Origin: an uncultured Shewanella sp.
GTDB taxonomy: Bacteria > Pseudomonadota > Gammaproteobacteria > Enterobacterales > Shewanellaceae
DNA length: 64,000 nt
Direction: 5' to 3'
Assembly: GCF_947497935.1 (NCBI RefSeq)
Contig: NZ_CANMIO010000001.1
Coordinates: forward strand, 186,001 to 250,000
Shown here: positions 47,425 through 56,566 of the stretch, in pieces
Layout: every line of letters starts with the position of its first letter
Position numbering within the stretch: position 1 is the first letter of the stretch
Made by a program: the position numbers and the translations under genes
Notes under the pieces: generated by a model
What the model was told of the DNA's origin: nothing
The model's database searches: none
The model's input: only the letters and a program-made list of their open reading frames with translations

Positions 47425-47844
47425 TTAATCGTAGCGATTACGCAGTGTTGGGATATCAGTTAAGTATTCGACAAACTCGACCTCATAACCGTCAGGGTCA
47501 ATAAAGTAGACATTACGTCTGAAGGGATCTTCGGCGCCGGGTTTATCTATGTCTCGGCCGGTTTTTGCCAAACGAGCGATAACACCATCTAGGTCGTCGG
47601 TGACAAAAGCAAAATGTGCCATGCCTACTTGATGGCCTGTTAAGTCGCGATTATCAGCATCCCCATCATCATTAAATGTTAGGTATTGATAGTCATCACC
47701 AAAGTGGACCCAGTTACGTTCCACTCCGTGCCAAGTCGATTTTCCGCCACCTCTAACCTGCCAATGGGGAAAAACCGCGCGATAAAAGTCGAGCGCTTTA
47801 GGGATATCTCTGACAACCAAATTTATGTGTTCTAAACGCATCAT
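47425..47844 (-). CDS. VOC-superfamily (glyoxalase/dioxygenase-like) protein
   Basis: A 139-residue protein with the vicinal oxygen chelate fold: MRLEHINLVVRDIPKALDFY at the start, MAHFAFVTDD, and YEVEFVEYL with the terminal metal Glu. The His, His and Glu positions are consistent with a metal site. The reaction is not predictable. It is 38 bases downstream of the FMN reductase gene and probably co-transcribed. Confidence 0.8.
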   Translation of the reverse strand: MMRLEHINLVVRDIPKALDFYRAVFPHWQVRGGGKSTWHGVERNWVHFGDDYQYLTFNDDGDADNRDLTGHQVGMAHFAFVTDDLDGVIARLAKTGRDIDKPGAEDPFRRNVYFIDPDGYEVEFVEYLTDIPTLRNRYD

Positions 47845-47881
47845 GACAAACTCCTTGTTACTGAAATTATGATTGGATTGA

Positions 47882-48490
47882 TTACATGCCGTAGCTATAT
47901 TCTTGCTGTTTTGGAAAAGGTTGGTGTTGGTGCTGAAAACGGATCGCTTTTAAGGCTTCACTGTATTGCTCAAGCATATGCAAACTGTAGTCTATACGTT
48001 GGCGTAAATGTAATTCTCGTTCATCATCGACCTCGTTATGGTTAAGCACCTGCTCAACGTTTCGAATGATTAAGTGATCGGGTGTCGCCACAAGCTTATT
48101 ATTCTTCAAGGCATTCATTCTCAATTCGGCTATGGGGTAGGCGCCGCTGATCCCACTGACAACCGCCACCAGAAGTGCTGGCTTATGGGCCGTATCTTGG
48201 TTGTCACACATCAATAAAAAGTTCTTCATTAATGGCGATGCCATGCCGCCCCACTCTGGAGTAATTAACACCAGTGCGTCGGCGTTTCTTAGCTGCTGAG
48301 CAATCAAGGGCCAGCGACTATCATCGGTTGACTTAGAATCTGCTTCACCGTCCCAAAAAGATAAGTTGTACTGGCAAAGCTCGATGTGATTGACCTTGCT
48401 AAAGCCTTCAACTCGTTCGTTCAGATAACGCGCAACCTTTGCACTTTGTGACGGGCTTCTCTGGCTAGCACTCACAATGACTAATTCCAT
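47882..48490 (-). CDS. NADPH-dependent FMN reductase family protein
   Basis: A 202-residue flavodoxin-like oxidoreductase. The FMN-binding GxxSP-like region (SASQRSPSQSAKVARYL) at the start and LITPEWGGMASPLMKNFL in the middle are typical. It may reduce FMN, azo compounds or metals. It is divergent from a SufR-like regulator, which is a common arrangement for redox-responsive pairs. Confidence 0.82.
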   Translation of the reverse strand: MELVIVSASQRSPSQSAKVARYLNERVEGFSKVNHIELCQYNLSFWDGEADSKSTDDSRWPLIAQQLRNADALVLITPEWGGMASPLMKNFLLMCDNQDTAHKPALLVAVVSGISGAYPIAELRMNALKNNKLVATPDHLIIRNVEQVLNHNEVDDERELHLRQRIDYSLHMLEQYSEALKAIRFQHQHQPFPKQQEYSYGM

Positions 48491-48654
48491 TTTAGTAAAC
48501 CTTTTTGTTTATTTAAGTTTTAAGTAAAGTAATCTCTTTATAAAATAAAGTAAAGAAAAAAGTTTACTTAATTGCTGGGTGAGTAATAATGGCGTTAGTC
48601 ATACTGCTTTTATGGCTAAGAACCATAAAAGCAGAGCAGTTAAAAGAGGTGTCG
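48491..48654. promoter_or_regulatory. Shared promoter region with repeated AAGTAAA motifs
   Basis: AAGTAAAG occurs at 48522-48529 and 48548-48555. An inverted copy (GTTTACTT) is at 48562-48569 and a partial copy (GTAAAC) at 48495-48500. The cluster lies between the divergent reductase and regulator genes and is a likely operator set. Confidence 0.5.
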
Positions 48655-49290
48655 ATGAAGACCAGTGATAAGATTTTGCAGATGTTAAAAACCCAAGGCG
48701 AATTAACCGCTAAAGTGATTGCCAGTGATTTAGGGCTAACCACCATGGGCGTGCGTCAGCACTTACAAAGCCTTGAAGAAAGCCAAGATGTAGTGTTTGA
48801 AGATAGGAAGGCTACCCGTGGCCGACCAACACGCTTTTGGGCGTTAACACCGCAAAGTAACAGTCACTTTTCCGATCGTCATGAAGAGCTAACGGTGCAG
48901 TTAATCGATTCGGTTAAGATTGTCTTTGGTGATGGTGGGTTAGAGCAGCTTATTGCTCACCGTGAACAGGCATCTTTAACCCTTTATCGTGATGCGTTAA
49001 TGGGGGCTGATACCTTAGTGGCTAAATTACAGAGCTTAGCTCAATTACGTACTGACGAAGGTTATATGGCTAGCGTTGAGCAAGTCGATGGGTGTTATTG
49101 GTTACTTGAGAACCACTGCCCTATCTGCGCGGCTGCATCTGCATGCCTTAACTTTTGTCGCTCTGAGTTGCAGCTGTTTCAAACCCTGCTCGAAGAGGAC
49201 GCTATAGTTAGTCGTGAAGAGCATATCATCGAAGGTGCGCGGCGTTGTGCTTATAAAGTGATGCCTCACAATAAAGACAATGGTCAATAA
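48655..49290 (+). CDS. SufR-like transcriptional regulator with Cys-rich C-terminus
   Basis: A 211-residue regulator with an N-terminal winged helix (DKILQMLKTQGELTAKVIAS, then LGLTTMGVRQHLQSLEE) and the wing RKATRGRPTRFW. The C-terminal half carries CPICAAASACLNFCRSE and RRCAYKV, a Cys set similar to SufR, where an Fe-S cluster controls DNA binding. ATG 48655 gives the clean domain start. A frame from 48589 only adds a hydrophobic leader. Gene context suggests it controls the divergent FMN reductase. Confidence 0.78.
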   Translation: MKTSDKILQMLKTQGELTAKVIASDLGLTTMGVRQHLQSLEESQDVVFEDRKATRGRPTRFWALTPQSNSHFSDRHEELTVQLIDSVKIVFGDGGLEQLIAHREQASLTLYRDALMGADTLVAKLQSLAQLRTDEGYMASVEQVDGCYWLLENHCPICAAASACLNFCRSELQLFQTLLEEDAIVSREEHIIEGARRCAYKVMPHNKDNGQ

Positions 49291-49293
49291 GTC

Positions 49294-49998
49294 ATGGAAT
49301 CAAAACGGGCGCGTTTAGACAGGTTTATCAGTGCAAAAACCGGTATTAATAAAAAACATGTAAGATTGATACTCGCTAAAGGCCAAGTGCTGGTGGATGG
49401 TGAAGTGGCAAGAGATATCGACCAGATCATCGATGAGTTCTCCCATGTTTGTTTCGACGGGAAAGTATTACAAGCGAATGCGCCGAGTTACGTGATGCTC
49501 TATAAACCCGTAGGTGTGGTCAGTGCCACAGTGGACGACAAACATAAGACGGTTATCGATCTACTTGAGCGAGACGATAAACAAAGTCTACACATAGTTG
49601 GGCGATTGGACTTAAATACCTCAGGGTTACTGTTACTCACCAATGATGGTCGTTGGTCGAAGAAGTTGATGTCGCCAGATCATAAGGTGGGTAAGGTATA
49701 TAGGGTGACGTTGAAAAACCCTATCGACGAATCCTATATTGCGGCATTTGCAAATGGCATGTACTTTGAGTTCGAAGACATTACCACGCTTCCTGCGACA
49801 CTCGAAATAGTCGATGACTACACCGCTTTGGTGACATTAGTCGAAGGTCGCTACCACCAAATAAAGCGGATGTTTGGGCGTTTTCGTAATCCGGTTATTG
49901 GCCTACACAGACTATCGGTTGGGGCTATTGAGCTGGATCCACAATTGGCAGTGGGACAGAGCCGAGATCTCTTGGGCACTGAGATCCAAATCGCCTAA
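49294..49998 (+). CDS. rsuA: Pseudouridine synthase of the RsuA family
   Basis: A 234-residue enzyme. An S4 RNA-binding domain (about 6-50) is followed by the catalytic domain with GRLDLNTSGLLLL, whose Asp is the nucleophile. The sequence best fits RsuA, which makes pseudouridine 516 in 16S rRNA, but RluE/RluF are related. It starts three bases after the SufR-like regulator stop, so they share a transcript. Confidence 0.82.
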   Translation: MESKRARLDRFISAKTGINKKHVRLILAKGQVLVDGEVARDIDQIIDEFSHVCFDGKVLQANAPSYVMLYKPVGVVSATVDDKHKTVIDLLERDDKQSLHIVGRLDLNTSGLLLLTNDGRWSKKLMSPDHKVGKVYRVTLKNPIDESYIAAFANGMYFEFEDITTLPATLEIVDDYTALVTLVEGRYHQIKRMFGRFRNPVIGLHRLSVGAIELDPQLAVGQSRDLLGTEIQIA

Positions 49999-50551
49999 TG
50001 AGAGACTGACTTTTAGTCTGTTGCTAACCACTGAATAGCTATCTAATCGTTAGTTGTACCTTAGTTGAATATGAGCATTTTCGTTTCTCAGAACTACTTT
50101 TACTGCATTTTCTGTTAATAAACTTTCAGTTTTTTTAGGAGAAAACGGAAAGTTTTGCCCGATTAAGGCGAAATTTGATAAAAAAAGAACCAATTTATTA
50201 GTTTGTGAGCTGGTGCAATTTTTCAACACTTTTACAGAGTCAATTTCATCAGCTGCTAATGTGCTAAATTAGATGAAGCGTGTCGAATGTATCAAAGTGG
50301 TGCTGTTTTGTGAGTTGTGTCACACACTGTTTGATTGTTAATCCTGATAAGGTTTACCAATAGGTAACATATTGATTATTTAGGAATATGCTGTTTTTTA
50401 TCCCAGCCTAAAGATTTTTCCCCTCCAAGTTAACTGATTTGCTCGGCTGCAATGCTTCCACTAGAATGCGCGCGCTCAAATTAACTTAATTTAATAATGC
50501 GCTTTGTAATGGGGTGCATTTGTTAGTGAATACTTCCTGTAGGGGAACTCA
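49999..50551. other. Long intergenic region before satP-like gene
   Basis: A 553-base gene-free stretch. It holds an AGACT/AGTCT stem just after rsuA, an inverted repeat AAACTTTC (50120-50127) / GAAAGTTT (50148-50155), and a CRP site at 50309-50324. A TAACAT -10 at 50365-50370 is consistent with class I CRP spacing. The rest looks like a long 5' leader. I could not identify an RNA gene. Confidence 0.5.
50309..50324 (+). promoter_or_regulatory. CRP binding site
   Basis: TGTGAGTTGTGTCACA is a perfect TGTGA-N6-TCACA. It lies 228 bases before the transporter ATG and about 50 bases before a possible -10. Confidence 0.75.
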
Positions 50552-51154
50552 ATGTCTACACAACTAGCTAATCCTGCTCCATTAGGTCTAATGGGATTCG
50601 GTATGACAACTGTCTTACTAAACATCCATAACGCAGGCTTTTTCCCAATCGATTCTATGATCTTAGCAATGGGAATTTTCTACGGCGGTATCGCTCAGGT
50701 TATCGTTGGTATCATGTGCTTTAAGCGTGGTGATACTTTCGGAACAACTGCATTTACTTCTTACGGTTTATTCTGGCTAACGCTAGTAGGCCTATTGGTT
50801 ATGCCTAAGATGGGTCTTGCTGCAAGTCCTGCTGCTTTCATGGGTTGGTACTTACTACTATGGGGCCTATTCACTGCAGCACTATTTGTTGGTTCACTAC
50901 GTTACCCACGTGCTAAGCAAGTTGTATTCGCATCTTTAACGATTCTATTCTTCCTACTTGCTGCACGTGATTTCACTGGTAGTGAGTTAATCGGCACTAT
51001 CGCTGGCTACGAAGGTATCTTCTGTGGTTTAAGTGCGATTTACTTTGCTATGGCACAAGTACTGAATGCTGAGTTTGGCCGTGTTATTTTACCAGTTGGT
51101 CCAGTTGCCGTTGCTGCATATGAGCCTGCTGAAGAAAAGAAAGCGTGCTGCTAA
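50552..51154 (+). CDS. satP: Acetate/succinate transporter, SatP (YaaH) family
   Basis: A 200-residue inner-membrane protein with six helices. The family signature NPAPLGL is at 7-13, and the AceTr channel-like helix motifs follow. The family (YaaH/Gpr1/Fun34) takes up acetate or succinate. A CRP site far upstream suggests catabolite control. It ends in a C-terminal CC. It is convergent with the MFS gene across a terminator. Confidence 0.88.
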   Translation: MSTQLANPAPLGLMGFGMTTVLLNIHNAGFFPIDSMILAMGIFYGGIAQVIVGIMCFKRGDTFGTTAFTSYGLFWLTLVGLLVMPKMGLAASPAAFMGWYLLLWGLFTAALFVGSLRYPRAKQVVFASLTILFFLLAARDFTGSELIGTIAGYEGIFCGLSAIYFAMAQVLNAEFGRVILPVGPVAVAAYEPAEEKKACC

Positions 51155-51213
51155 TTCGCTAACTTGATCGCTATCATCGTTAATTTATTGTGATGATGCC
51201 TGACTCAAGCGAT

Positions 51214-51245
51214 AAAAAAAGCTGACCTTAGGTCAGCTTTTTTTA
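51214..51245. terminator. Bidirectional terminator between satP-like and MFS genes
   Basis: GCTGACC / GGTCAGC stem with a TTA loop, A-run before and T-run after. Confidence 0.9.
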
Positions 51246-51263
51246 TATCTGCACCAAACTAAA

Positions 51264-52799
51264 TTAGCTTTGCTGCTGTAGTTTGAATAACCACTTACCG
51301 TAAAGGTAAATACCTACGGCTGATATGGTGCCAATGGCCGCGATGATATACCAAGCCATACCTATATTATGGCTATTGTATAGCAAGGTCGTTAGCTCTT
51401 GTGCTGGCTCACCGGTAAAGGCTACCAAAGTGGTAAAAGCTTCACCCTGTGGAATTGCGCTGATCTCAGTTGGGCTCATACCGCGCTGAGCAAGTAGTTC
51501 TAATGAGAAAATCTCTTTAGAGGCGTACATTTCATACAGCTTAGGGCCGAAGTAACCTTCGAGTGTCCAGCCTATACCCTGTGGCAACATCACGAAGCCT
51601 AAGTACATCGCCTTCTTACCTTCTGGGGCAATGTTACCCATAAACTCATTCTTCTTTGGGCTGATCATCATCTCGCCGAAAGAGAACATGGCAATTGCTA
51701 ACACAATCATCCATGCCGCATTGGTTGCGCCAATCAATACGAAAGCGAGAATACTCAGTAGACAACCACCTAGCATCGCCGTGGTAATACGATACTTTGC
51801 AGTTAATGCTGCCACCAAGAAACAGCTGGTCATGATCATACCTGCGTTAAGGTTTAACATACCCTCAGGCATGACCTTAGTTCCGGTATTATCCAGACCT
51901 AGCCAGAATTGGAACATACCATTTGAGGTACCTTCAGGACCAAATAGCGAGGTAACAATCACACTGGTATCGACCCACTCGGCAATGTGGATCGGTAACA
52001 CGTCAAATAGCGAATTAAACAGGAACCAGAAGCCTGCGAAAACCAGCATGTAGTAGATAACAACAGGTTTTTTTAGCTCATTCCAAGCATCGCGCCAAAG
52101 CGCTTCTTGGTGGATTTCACCGGCTTTAACTTTACGGTTACGCTCCATACGTTCTTCTTTGCCGGGCTCTTTATAGGCAAGTAAGAACAGAAAGTTAAGG
52201 GAGATAATGGCGGCGCAAGCATAGAAGACGTTATCCCAAGAGAGCTGACGCATATGCACGGCAACAAGCGGCCCTAAGAAACCACCAATATTCACCACTT
52301 GGTAGAATATGCCCCAGGCCATCGAGGTGTTCTGGCGTCCGGTAGAAAGTACTAAGGTGCCTTGGATCCCAGGCTTAAATACTCCGGTACCACCGGCAAG
52401 CAATATGGCGCCGAACAGGAAACCGTAAAAGCTTGGGAAGAAAGCCATGACTAAGTAGCCAGCAATCTTGATGATGGTAGAAACAAAAATCGTTTCTTTA
52501 TAACCAACGCGGTCGGAGATCCCGCCAGTAAAGACTGGGATAAAGGTCTGCATAAAGGCCCAAATTGCGATAATGATACCGTAATCGCTAAGGCTAATGC
52601 CTAAACCTCCTTCAGATGTTGGGGCTTTTGCATAGAGGCCTGCACTGGCTTTTACGCCGTAGTAGGCAATACGCTCAACTAGCTCCATTCCACCGACAAT
52701 CCAGAATATATAACTTAAGCTGGCGATAGAGGCCCACATCCCCAGCTGTTTAACTTCCCTTAGGTCGTTATCTGCGTAAGCATCGTTCGAATCGCTCAT
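51264..52799 (-). CDS. MFS transporter, peptide-transporter (POT)-like
   Basis: A 511-residue inner-membrane protein with about 12-14 helices. ELVERIAYYG near 40 resembles the ExxERFxYYG motif of proton-coupled peptide transporters, and ISDRVGYKET fits the MFS loop. The rest diverges from DtpA-type proteins, so the substrate is uncertain. It is convergent with the satP-like gene. Confidence 0.75.
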   Translation of the reverse strand: MSDSNDAYADNDLREVKQLGMWASIASLSYIFWIVGGMELVERIAYYGVKASAGLYAKAPTSEGGLGISLSDYGIIIAIWAFMQTFIPVFTGGISDRVGYKETIFVSTIIKIAGYLVMAFFPSFYGFLFGAILLAGGTGVFKPGIQGTLVLSTGRQNTSMAWGIFYQVVNIGGFLGPLVAVHMRQLSWDNVFYACAAIISLNFLFLLAYKEPGKEERMERNRKVKAGEIHQEALWRDAWNELKKPVVIYYMLVFAGFWFLFNSLFDVLPIHIAEWVDTSVIVTSLFGPEGTSNGMFQFWLGLDNTGTKVMPEGMLNLNAGMIMTSCFLVAALTAKYRITTAMLGGCLLSILAFVLIGATNAAWMIVLAIAMFSFGEMMISPKKNEFMGNIAPEGKKAMYLGFVMLPQGIGWTLEGYFGPKLYEMYASKEIFSLELLAQRGMSPTEISAIPQGEAFTTLVAFTGEPAQELTTLLYNSHNIGMAWYIIAAIGTISAVGIYLYGKWLFKLQQQS

Positions 52800-53252
52800 A
52801 ACTTTCCTTCAAATGTTCTAATTATTTATAGTTATTTTATCTATTTTTATATTGTGTTGGTTTTAGGTTTGTCGACAGTGACAGTCTTTGCTAAAACGCT
52901 GCAAGCTTGTGATTGCAGCAGACACTTTACCTAATTTGGCTGTAAACACCAAAGCGTTAATTAGATCTATTAGCGCAGCATGTTTTAAACAGGGTAAAAA
53001 TGAGAGGGGAAGGATCTAAAAATCAACGATAAGGAGCCATCACTCTTAGAGGGATGAGCTATGCCTGCCAAAGGTTTATCGATGGTTTGTAATAAAATGC
53101 ATTAAGCCGCTTTGCTACTGAATGTACGACTCTTGGTGGAGCAATATTGTGATGTGAAAAATGTTTAAGTTGCGTGGAGGTTTGCTCTGACGTTGTTGTT
53201 TCGCATAGAGCTGGCTGCCGATATTGACAATCTGGCAACCAGAAAAGTAGAG
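52800..53252. other. Intergenic region between MFS and lrgB
   Basis: No convincing gene. A GCTGCAA / TTGCAGC inverted repeat lies at 52898-52919. A 67-codon frame at 53193-53396 overlaps lrgB on the other strand and is rejected. The promoter of the MFS gene must lie in the left part. Confidence 0.45.
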
Positions 53253-53942
53253 CTATTTGATTATCACCGCGAACATAGGTGCACTCAATACCATAACGAT
53301 CCCCGTAAATATCATGGTCAGACTGGCGATAACCCCTTCTTGCCTGCCTATTTCACTGGCCTTAGCCGCGCCAGCGCCATGAGCCGATGCCCCTAATGCC
53401 ACGCCTTTAGCTATGGAACTGCGAATCTTAGCCACTTTAAATAGCGGCTCACAAATTAGCATGCCCATGACTCCAGTTAGCAGTACTAGCATGGCGGTGA
53501 GTTCGGGGACGCCACCAAATGCAGTAGTGGCTTCGATGGCAAAGGGGGTCGAGACGGAGCGCACCATCAAGCTATGAGAGATCTGCGATGGCATATTGGT
53601 ACAAAGGGTCAATATCCAAGATGATCCAACACCTAATAATAACCCAGTGATAACCCCTAAGCTTAGCGTGAGTGGATACTGCTTTATTAACTGTCTTTCG
53701 CGGTAAATTGGCACCGCGAAGGCGATGGTTGCCGGGGCTAACATGGCGGCTAACCAGTGGGTGTAGCTGAAGTAATCACTTACCGCAATATTGAGGCTGA
53801 CGACCACGGTTAGTATGATCACTGGAGCGATAATGATAGGCGCAAACCACACTCTGCGCTGGTGGCGATAGAGTGTTTTACTGGCGTAGTAGCCGACAAG
53901 GGTAAGGGCTAAGCAAAAGAGTCCTACTACCGAGTGGCTCAT
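53253..53942 (-). CDS. lrgB: LrgB-family inner-membrane protein
   Basis: A 229-residue protein with about six or seven helices. The C-terminal SSIAKGVALGASAHGAGAAKA is the conserved LrgB/CidB motif. With LrgA it forms a holin-like or pyruvate-linked transport pair; the precise role differs between organisms. It overlaps lrgA by four bases (ATGA), so they are coupled. Confidence 0.88.
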   Translation of the reverse strand: MSHSVVGLFCLALTLVGYYASKTLYRHQRRVWFAPIIIAPVIILTVVVSLNIAVSDYFSYTHWLAAMLAPATIAFAVPIYRERQLIKQYPLTLSLGVITGLLLGVGSSWILTLCTNMPSQISHSLMVRSVSTPFAIEATTAFGGVPELTAMLVLLTGVMGMLICEPLFKVAKIRSSIAKGVALGASAHGAGAAKASEIGRQEGVIASLTMIFTGIVMVLSAPMFAVIIK

Positions 53943-54397
53943 TGACAGGCACCTTGTTTAACCTTTTCAAGGTGCAGCTTGGCTAACTGTTTTTTTAAGT
54001 TTTGCTTATGCTCAAACTTAAACAGTCTATCGACGGTAAAGGCGGTGCCCACTAGTACACAGCAGCTGGCGGCTAACATGGAGCCTATAAGCACGACGCC
54101 ATAGTGCTCAAGCAAGGCTTGGTATTTGATCACCGCAACTACAGGGGGAATAAAAAACAGCAATAGATCGCCAATCAGCCAGGTGGAACCTAGGTTGACG
54201 CTGCTCTCGGGAACCAATTTGCAGGCCAATAATAGCAGTAGGAGCCCAAGGCCGATGACACTGCCGGGGATGGGGGAGTTAATCTGCTTGGCTAACAGCT
54301 GGCAGCCCCAAGCAAATAGGCATAGTAGGGCTATCTGTCCGGCAGTAATAGCCGTTTGCTTGAGATTAATCCGAGAAGGTTTGGCAAAGGTTGCCAT
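53939..54397 (-). CDS. lrgA: LrgA/CidA-family holin-like protein
   Basis: A 152-residue protein with four helices, containing CQLLAKQINSPIPGSVIGLG, the LrgA/CidA signature. I start it at ATG 54397 rather than a TTG at 54409. It precedes lrgB in the same operon and is divergent from a LysR-type regulator, the typical arrangement for CidR-like control. Confidence 0.85.
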   Translation of the reverse strand: MATFAKPSRINLKQTAITAGQIALLCLFAWGCQLLAKQINSPIPGSVIGLGLLLLLLACKLVPESSVNLGSTWLIGDLLLFFIPPVVAVIKYQALLEHYGVVLIGSMLAASCCVLVGTAFTVDRLFKFEHKQNLKKQLAKLHLEKVKQGACQ

Positions 54398-54505
54398 GAT
54401 GAGGTCCAAACTAGCGTGGTTGATGTATGACTGTCAGTTTACGCTTGCCTATTTGATAAAAAAAATGAATATTAAGAATAGAATCTATAAGTAATGGTTA
54501 TCTAA

Positions 54506-55408
54506 ATGGATCTGAAAACGCTGCACTATTTTACTCAGGTGGTCGATGCGGGCGGCTTTGCTAAGGCTAGTCGTAATGTATTTCTGACTCAACCTGCACT
54601 GTCTAAGGCGATTAAAGCTTTAGAGGAAGAGTTGGGTATGGTGTTGCTTGAGCGGGGAAAGCGTGGAACTCAGATAAAGCTTACCGCAGCCGGGGAGCTG
54701 GTGTACCGCCATGCCCAGCTCTTGTTGACTCAGCGACAATCATTGTTATCTGAGCTGGAGGCGCTGCGAAATCTTACTGGTGGTACATTAAAGCTAGGTT
54801 TGGCACCATTAGGCAGTGCCGAGTTATTTGCACCAGTTATCGCCAAGTTTAGGCAGCAATATCCAAAGGTTGGTATGCAGCTGTTGGTGCGGGGCGGGGT
54901 TGAGCAGACTATAGCCTTACAGAAAAATGAGATTGAACTAGCGACAGGGATCATCGCATTTGACGGTGAATTCGACGGGCTTAGGATCCGTAATGATCCT
55001 ATGGTTGTGGTCGTCCCTAAAACCCATAGCTTAGCTGAGCGTAAGGAGTTGCAACTTAAGGACTTACAATCTCTAGCGCAGGTAATGTTCGAGCCTGAAT
55101 ATGCCCTCTATGAGCTGATTTTAAACGCTTGCGATAAGGCTGGATTTGTTCCCGCGGAAATAACACGAGTAAGCCATGCTGACTTTGGTATCGCGTTGGT
55201 TGCGGCTGGCACGGGGATCATGGTGTTACCACAAATTATTGCCGAGCGATATCGCGTCGATGCGGTGGTGAATGTGCCACTTTCTGCGAGCGATTTAAGG
55301 TGGGAGTTGTCACTATTTTGGCGTAAGCAGCAGAGTCTCTCTTTTGCGGCCAAGGCAATGATAGAGTTAGTTAAACAGCAGCTAGAGCAGAGTGCGACAC
55401 TGAGGTAA
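54506..55408 (+). CDS. LysR-type regulator divergent from lrgAB
   Basis: A 300-residue regulator with the N-terminal helix-turn-helix (SRNVFLTQPALSKAIKALEEELG) and a C-terminal substrate-binding fold. Its place beside lrgAB suggests it controls them, as CidR does in Gram-positives. The effector is unknown. Confidence 0.85.
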   Translation: MDLKTLHYFTQVVDAGGFAKASRNVFLTQPALSKAIKALEEELGMVLLERGKRGTQIKLTAAGELVYRHAQLLLTQRQSLLSELEALRNLTGGTLKLGLAPLGSAELFAPVIAKFRQQYPKVGMQLLVRGGVEQTIALQKNEIELATGIIAFDGEFDGLRIRNDPMVVVVPKTHSLAERKELQLKDLQSLAQVMFEPEYALYELILNACDKAGFVPAEITRVSHADFGIALVAAGTGIMVLPQIIAERYRVDAVVNVPLSASDLRWELSLFWRKQQSLSFAAKAMIELVKQQLEQSATLR

Positions 55409-55465
55409 TTTGCCCTTACCTCAGAGACTCAGTATAGAAGTGCTATGCCTAAATGCGTAAAAACA

Positions 55466-55500
55466 AAAAGCCTAGTTCATCTGAGACTAGGCTTTTCTTT
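55466..55500. terminator. Terminator after the LysR gene
   Basis: AAAAGCCTAGT / ACTAGGCTTTT stem with a TCATCTGAG loop and T-rich tail, between the LysR gene and the Pmp3-like gene. Confidence 0.75.
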
Positions 55501-55570
55501 AGCTAGGTTAAATAGCTGGATTAAACTGGCGTGAATTCTTTCATTGTGTGGCCGTTTCACATAGGAAGTC

Positions 55571-55735
55571 TTATTTCGTCACGACCCATAACGCATGTAA
55601 TAAACCTGGGATGAAGAAGAGCAGGCAGAGAATAATATTGATCAATAAGTCTTTGCCGACGCCGCTTTTTAAAAATACAGCTACGGGGGGTAATAGAATC
55701 GCGATAATAATGAGTAATAGCTTGTTCGTGTCCAT
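55571..55735 (-). CDS. Pmp3/YqaE-family small membrane peptide (54 aa)
   Basis: A 54-residue frame from ATG 55735 to TAA 55571, with AAGGGA before the ATG. Two membrane helices and the Pmp3 signature elements ILLPPVAVFLKSG and LCLLFFIPGLLHALWV are clear. These peptides affect membrane potential and ion balance under salt or cold stress in other organisms. Short length hides it from standard cut-offs. Confidence 0.85.
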   Translation of the reverse strand: MDTNKLLLIIIAILLPPVAVFLKSGVGKDLLINIILCLLFFIPGLLHALWVVTK

Positions 55736-55975
55736 GACGTCATTCCCTTAATTAGAGTATCTATTCTTTACATTCGGTATCTTACAGAACGATTTACAGA
55801 GTTTCACCTGTAATGATATTGGGTTAAATCTAATACAGTTTTACATTTATGTAAACTTAAGTCCTTGAGACTATTGCTGACTAGTTTACTATCGCGTGGA
55901 CTGGCTCTAAGGTCGATACTCGCGCTGAATGCAAGCGTTAATATGCGCTCGCTTAAATAGAGTAAATCTGAGCCG

Positions 55976-56566
55976 CTATAGTTTCTCTTCGCTAAAATGA
56001 GTCACGCCAAAGATCTCTACTTGCATATTAGGGGACCAGTAACCTCTATCCCAACCTCCTTTAGCTTTTAGCGCCTCGATAAACTCCTTTGCTTCAGGTA
56101 GTTGTTGCCAGACTTGTGGCAAAAATACCGCTTTTTTATCGTCCTCCTTTAGTACAAGGCCGAATGAGGTACCTTCAAGGCTGGCCTGTAATTCCGTTTG
56201 ATTCTTTACCTCTATTCGCTTCATCTCTGATAGCAGTGAGATCTCGATGCAAAGGGCTTTAAGTTGTGACTCTACTAAGGGGAGAAAGCGTCTATCACTA
56301 AAGGCACTACTGTTAGCCAATGTTGGGATCGACTCGCTGAGAGGGCGATCGCCCTCGATACAACCCATGCAGCCTTTTAATTCTCCTTCCAGGGTAAGGG
56401 TCACGAAACATCCCAGTTTAAGCCGATTTAGTGCGTCATCGAGCGGGGCTTGAGTTACCTTTGAATGGTGCTGGGAATTAAATGCCTTAGCTAATGTATT
56501 ACGGGCTAACGTCAGCAGTTGACGCTTCTGGCCGGGAGTCAGGTTAACGGCTGGCAAAGCTGGCAT
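55976..56566 (-). CDS. AMMECR1-family protein
   Basis: A 196-residue protein of the AmmeMemoRadiSam system, part A. The conserved LKGCMGCIEGDRPL matches the AMMECR1 family motif, and GGWDRGYWSPNMQVEIF is near the end. Function is unsettled. ATG 56566 is taken; GTG 56578 is an alternative. Either start overlaps the end of the Memo gene by 23-35 bases, so translation is coupled. Confidence 0.85.
   Translation of the reverse strand: MPALPAVNLTPGQKRQLLTLARNTLAKAFNSQHHSKVTQAPLDDALNRLKLGCFVTLTLEGELKGCMGCIEGDRPLSESIPTLANSSAFSDRRFLPLVESQLKALCIEISLLSEMKRIEVKNQTELQASLEGTSFGLVLKEDDKKAVFLPQVWQQLPEAKEFIEALKAKGGWDRGYWSPNMQVEIFGVTHFSEEKL

Noticed and set aside
51631..52053. 140-codon plus-strand frame inside the MFS gene
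   Set aside because: Antisense shadow of membrane helices.
53193..53396. 67-codon plus-strand frame
   Set aside because: Mostly antisense to lrgB, with no start signal or family.
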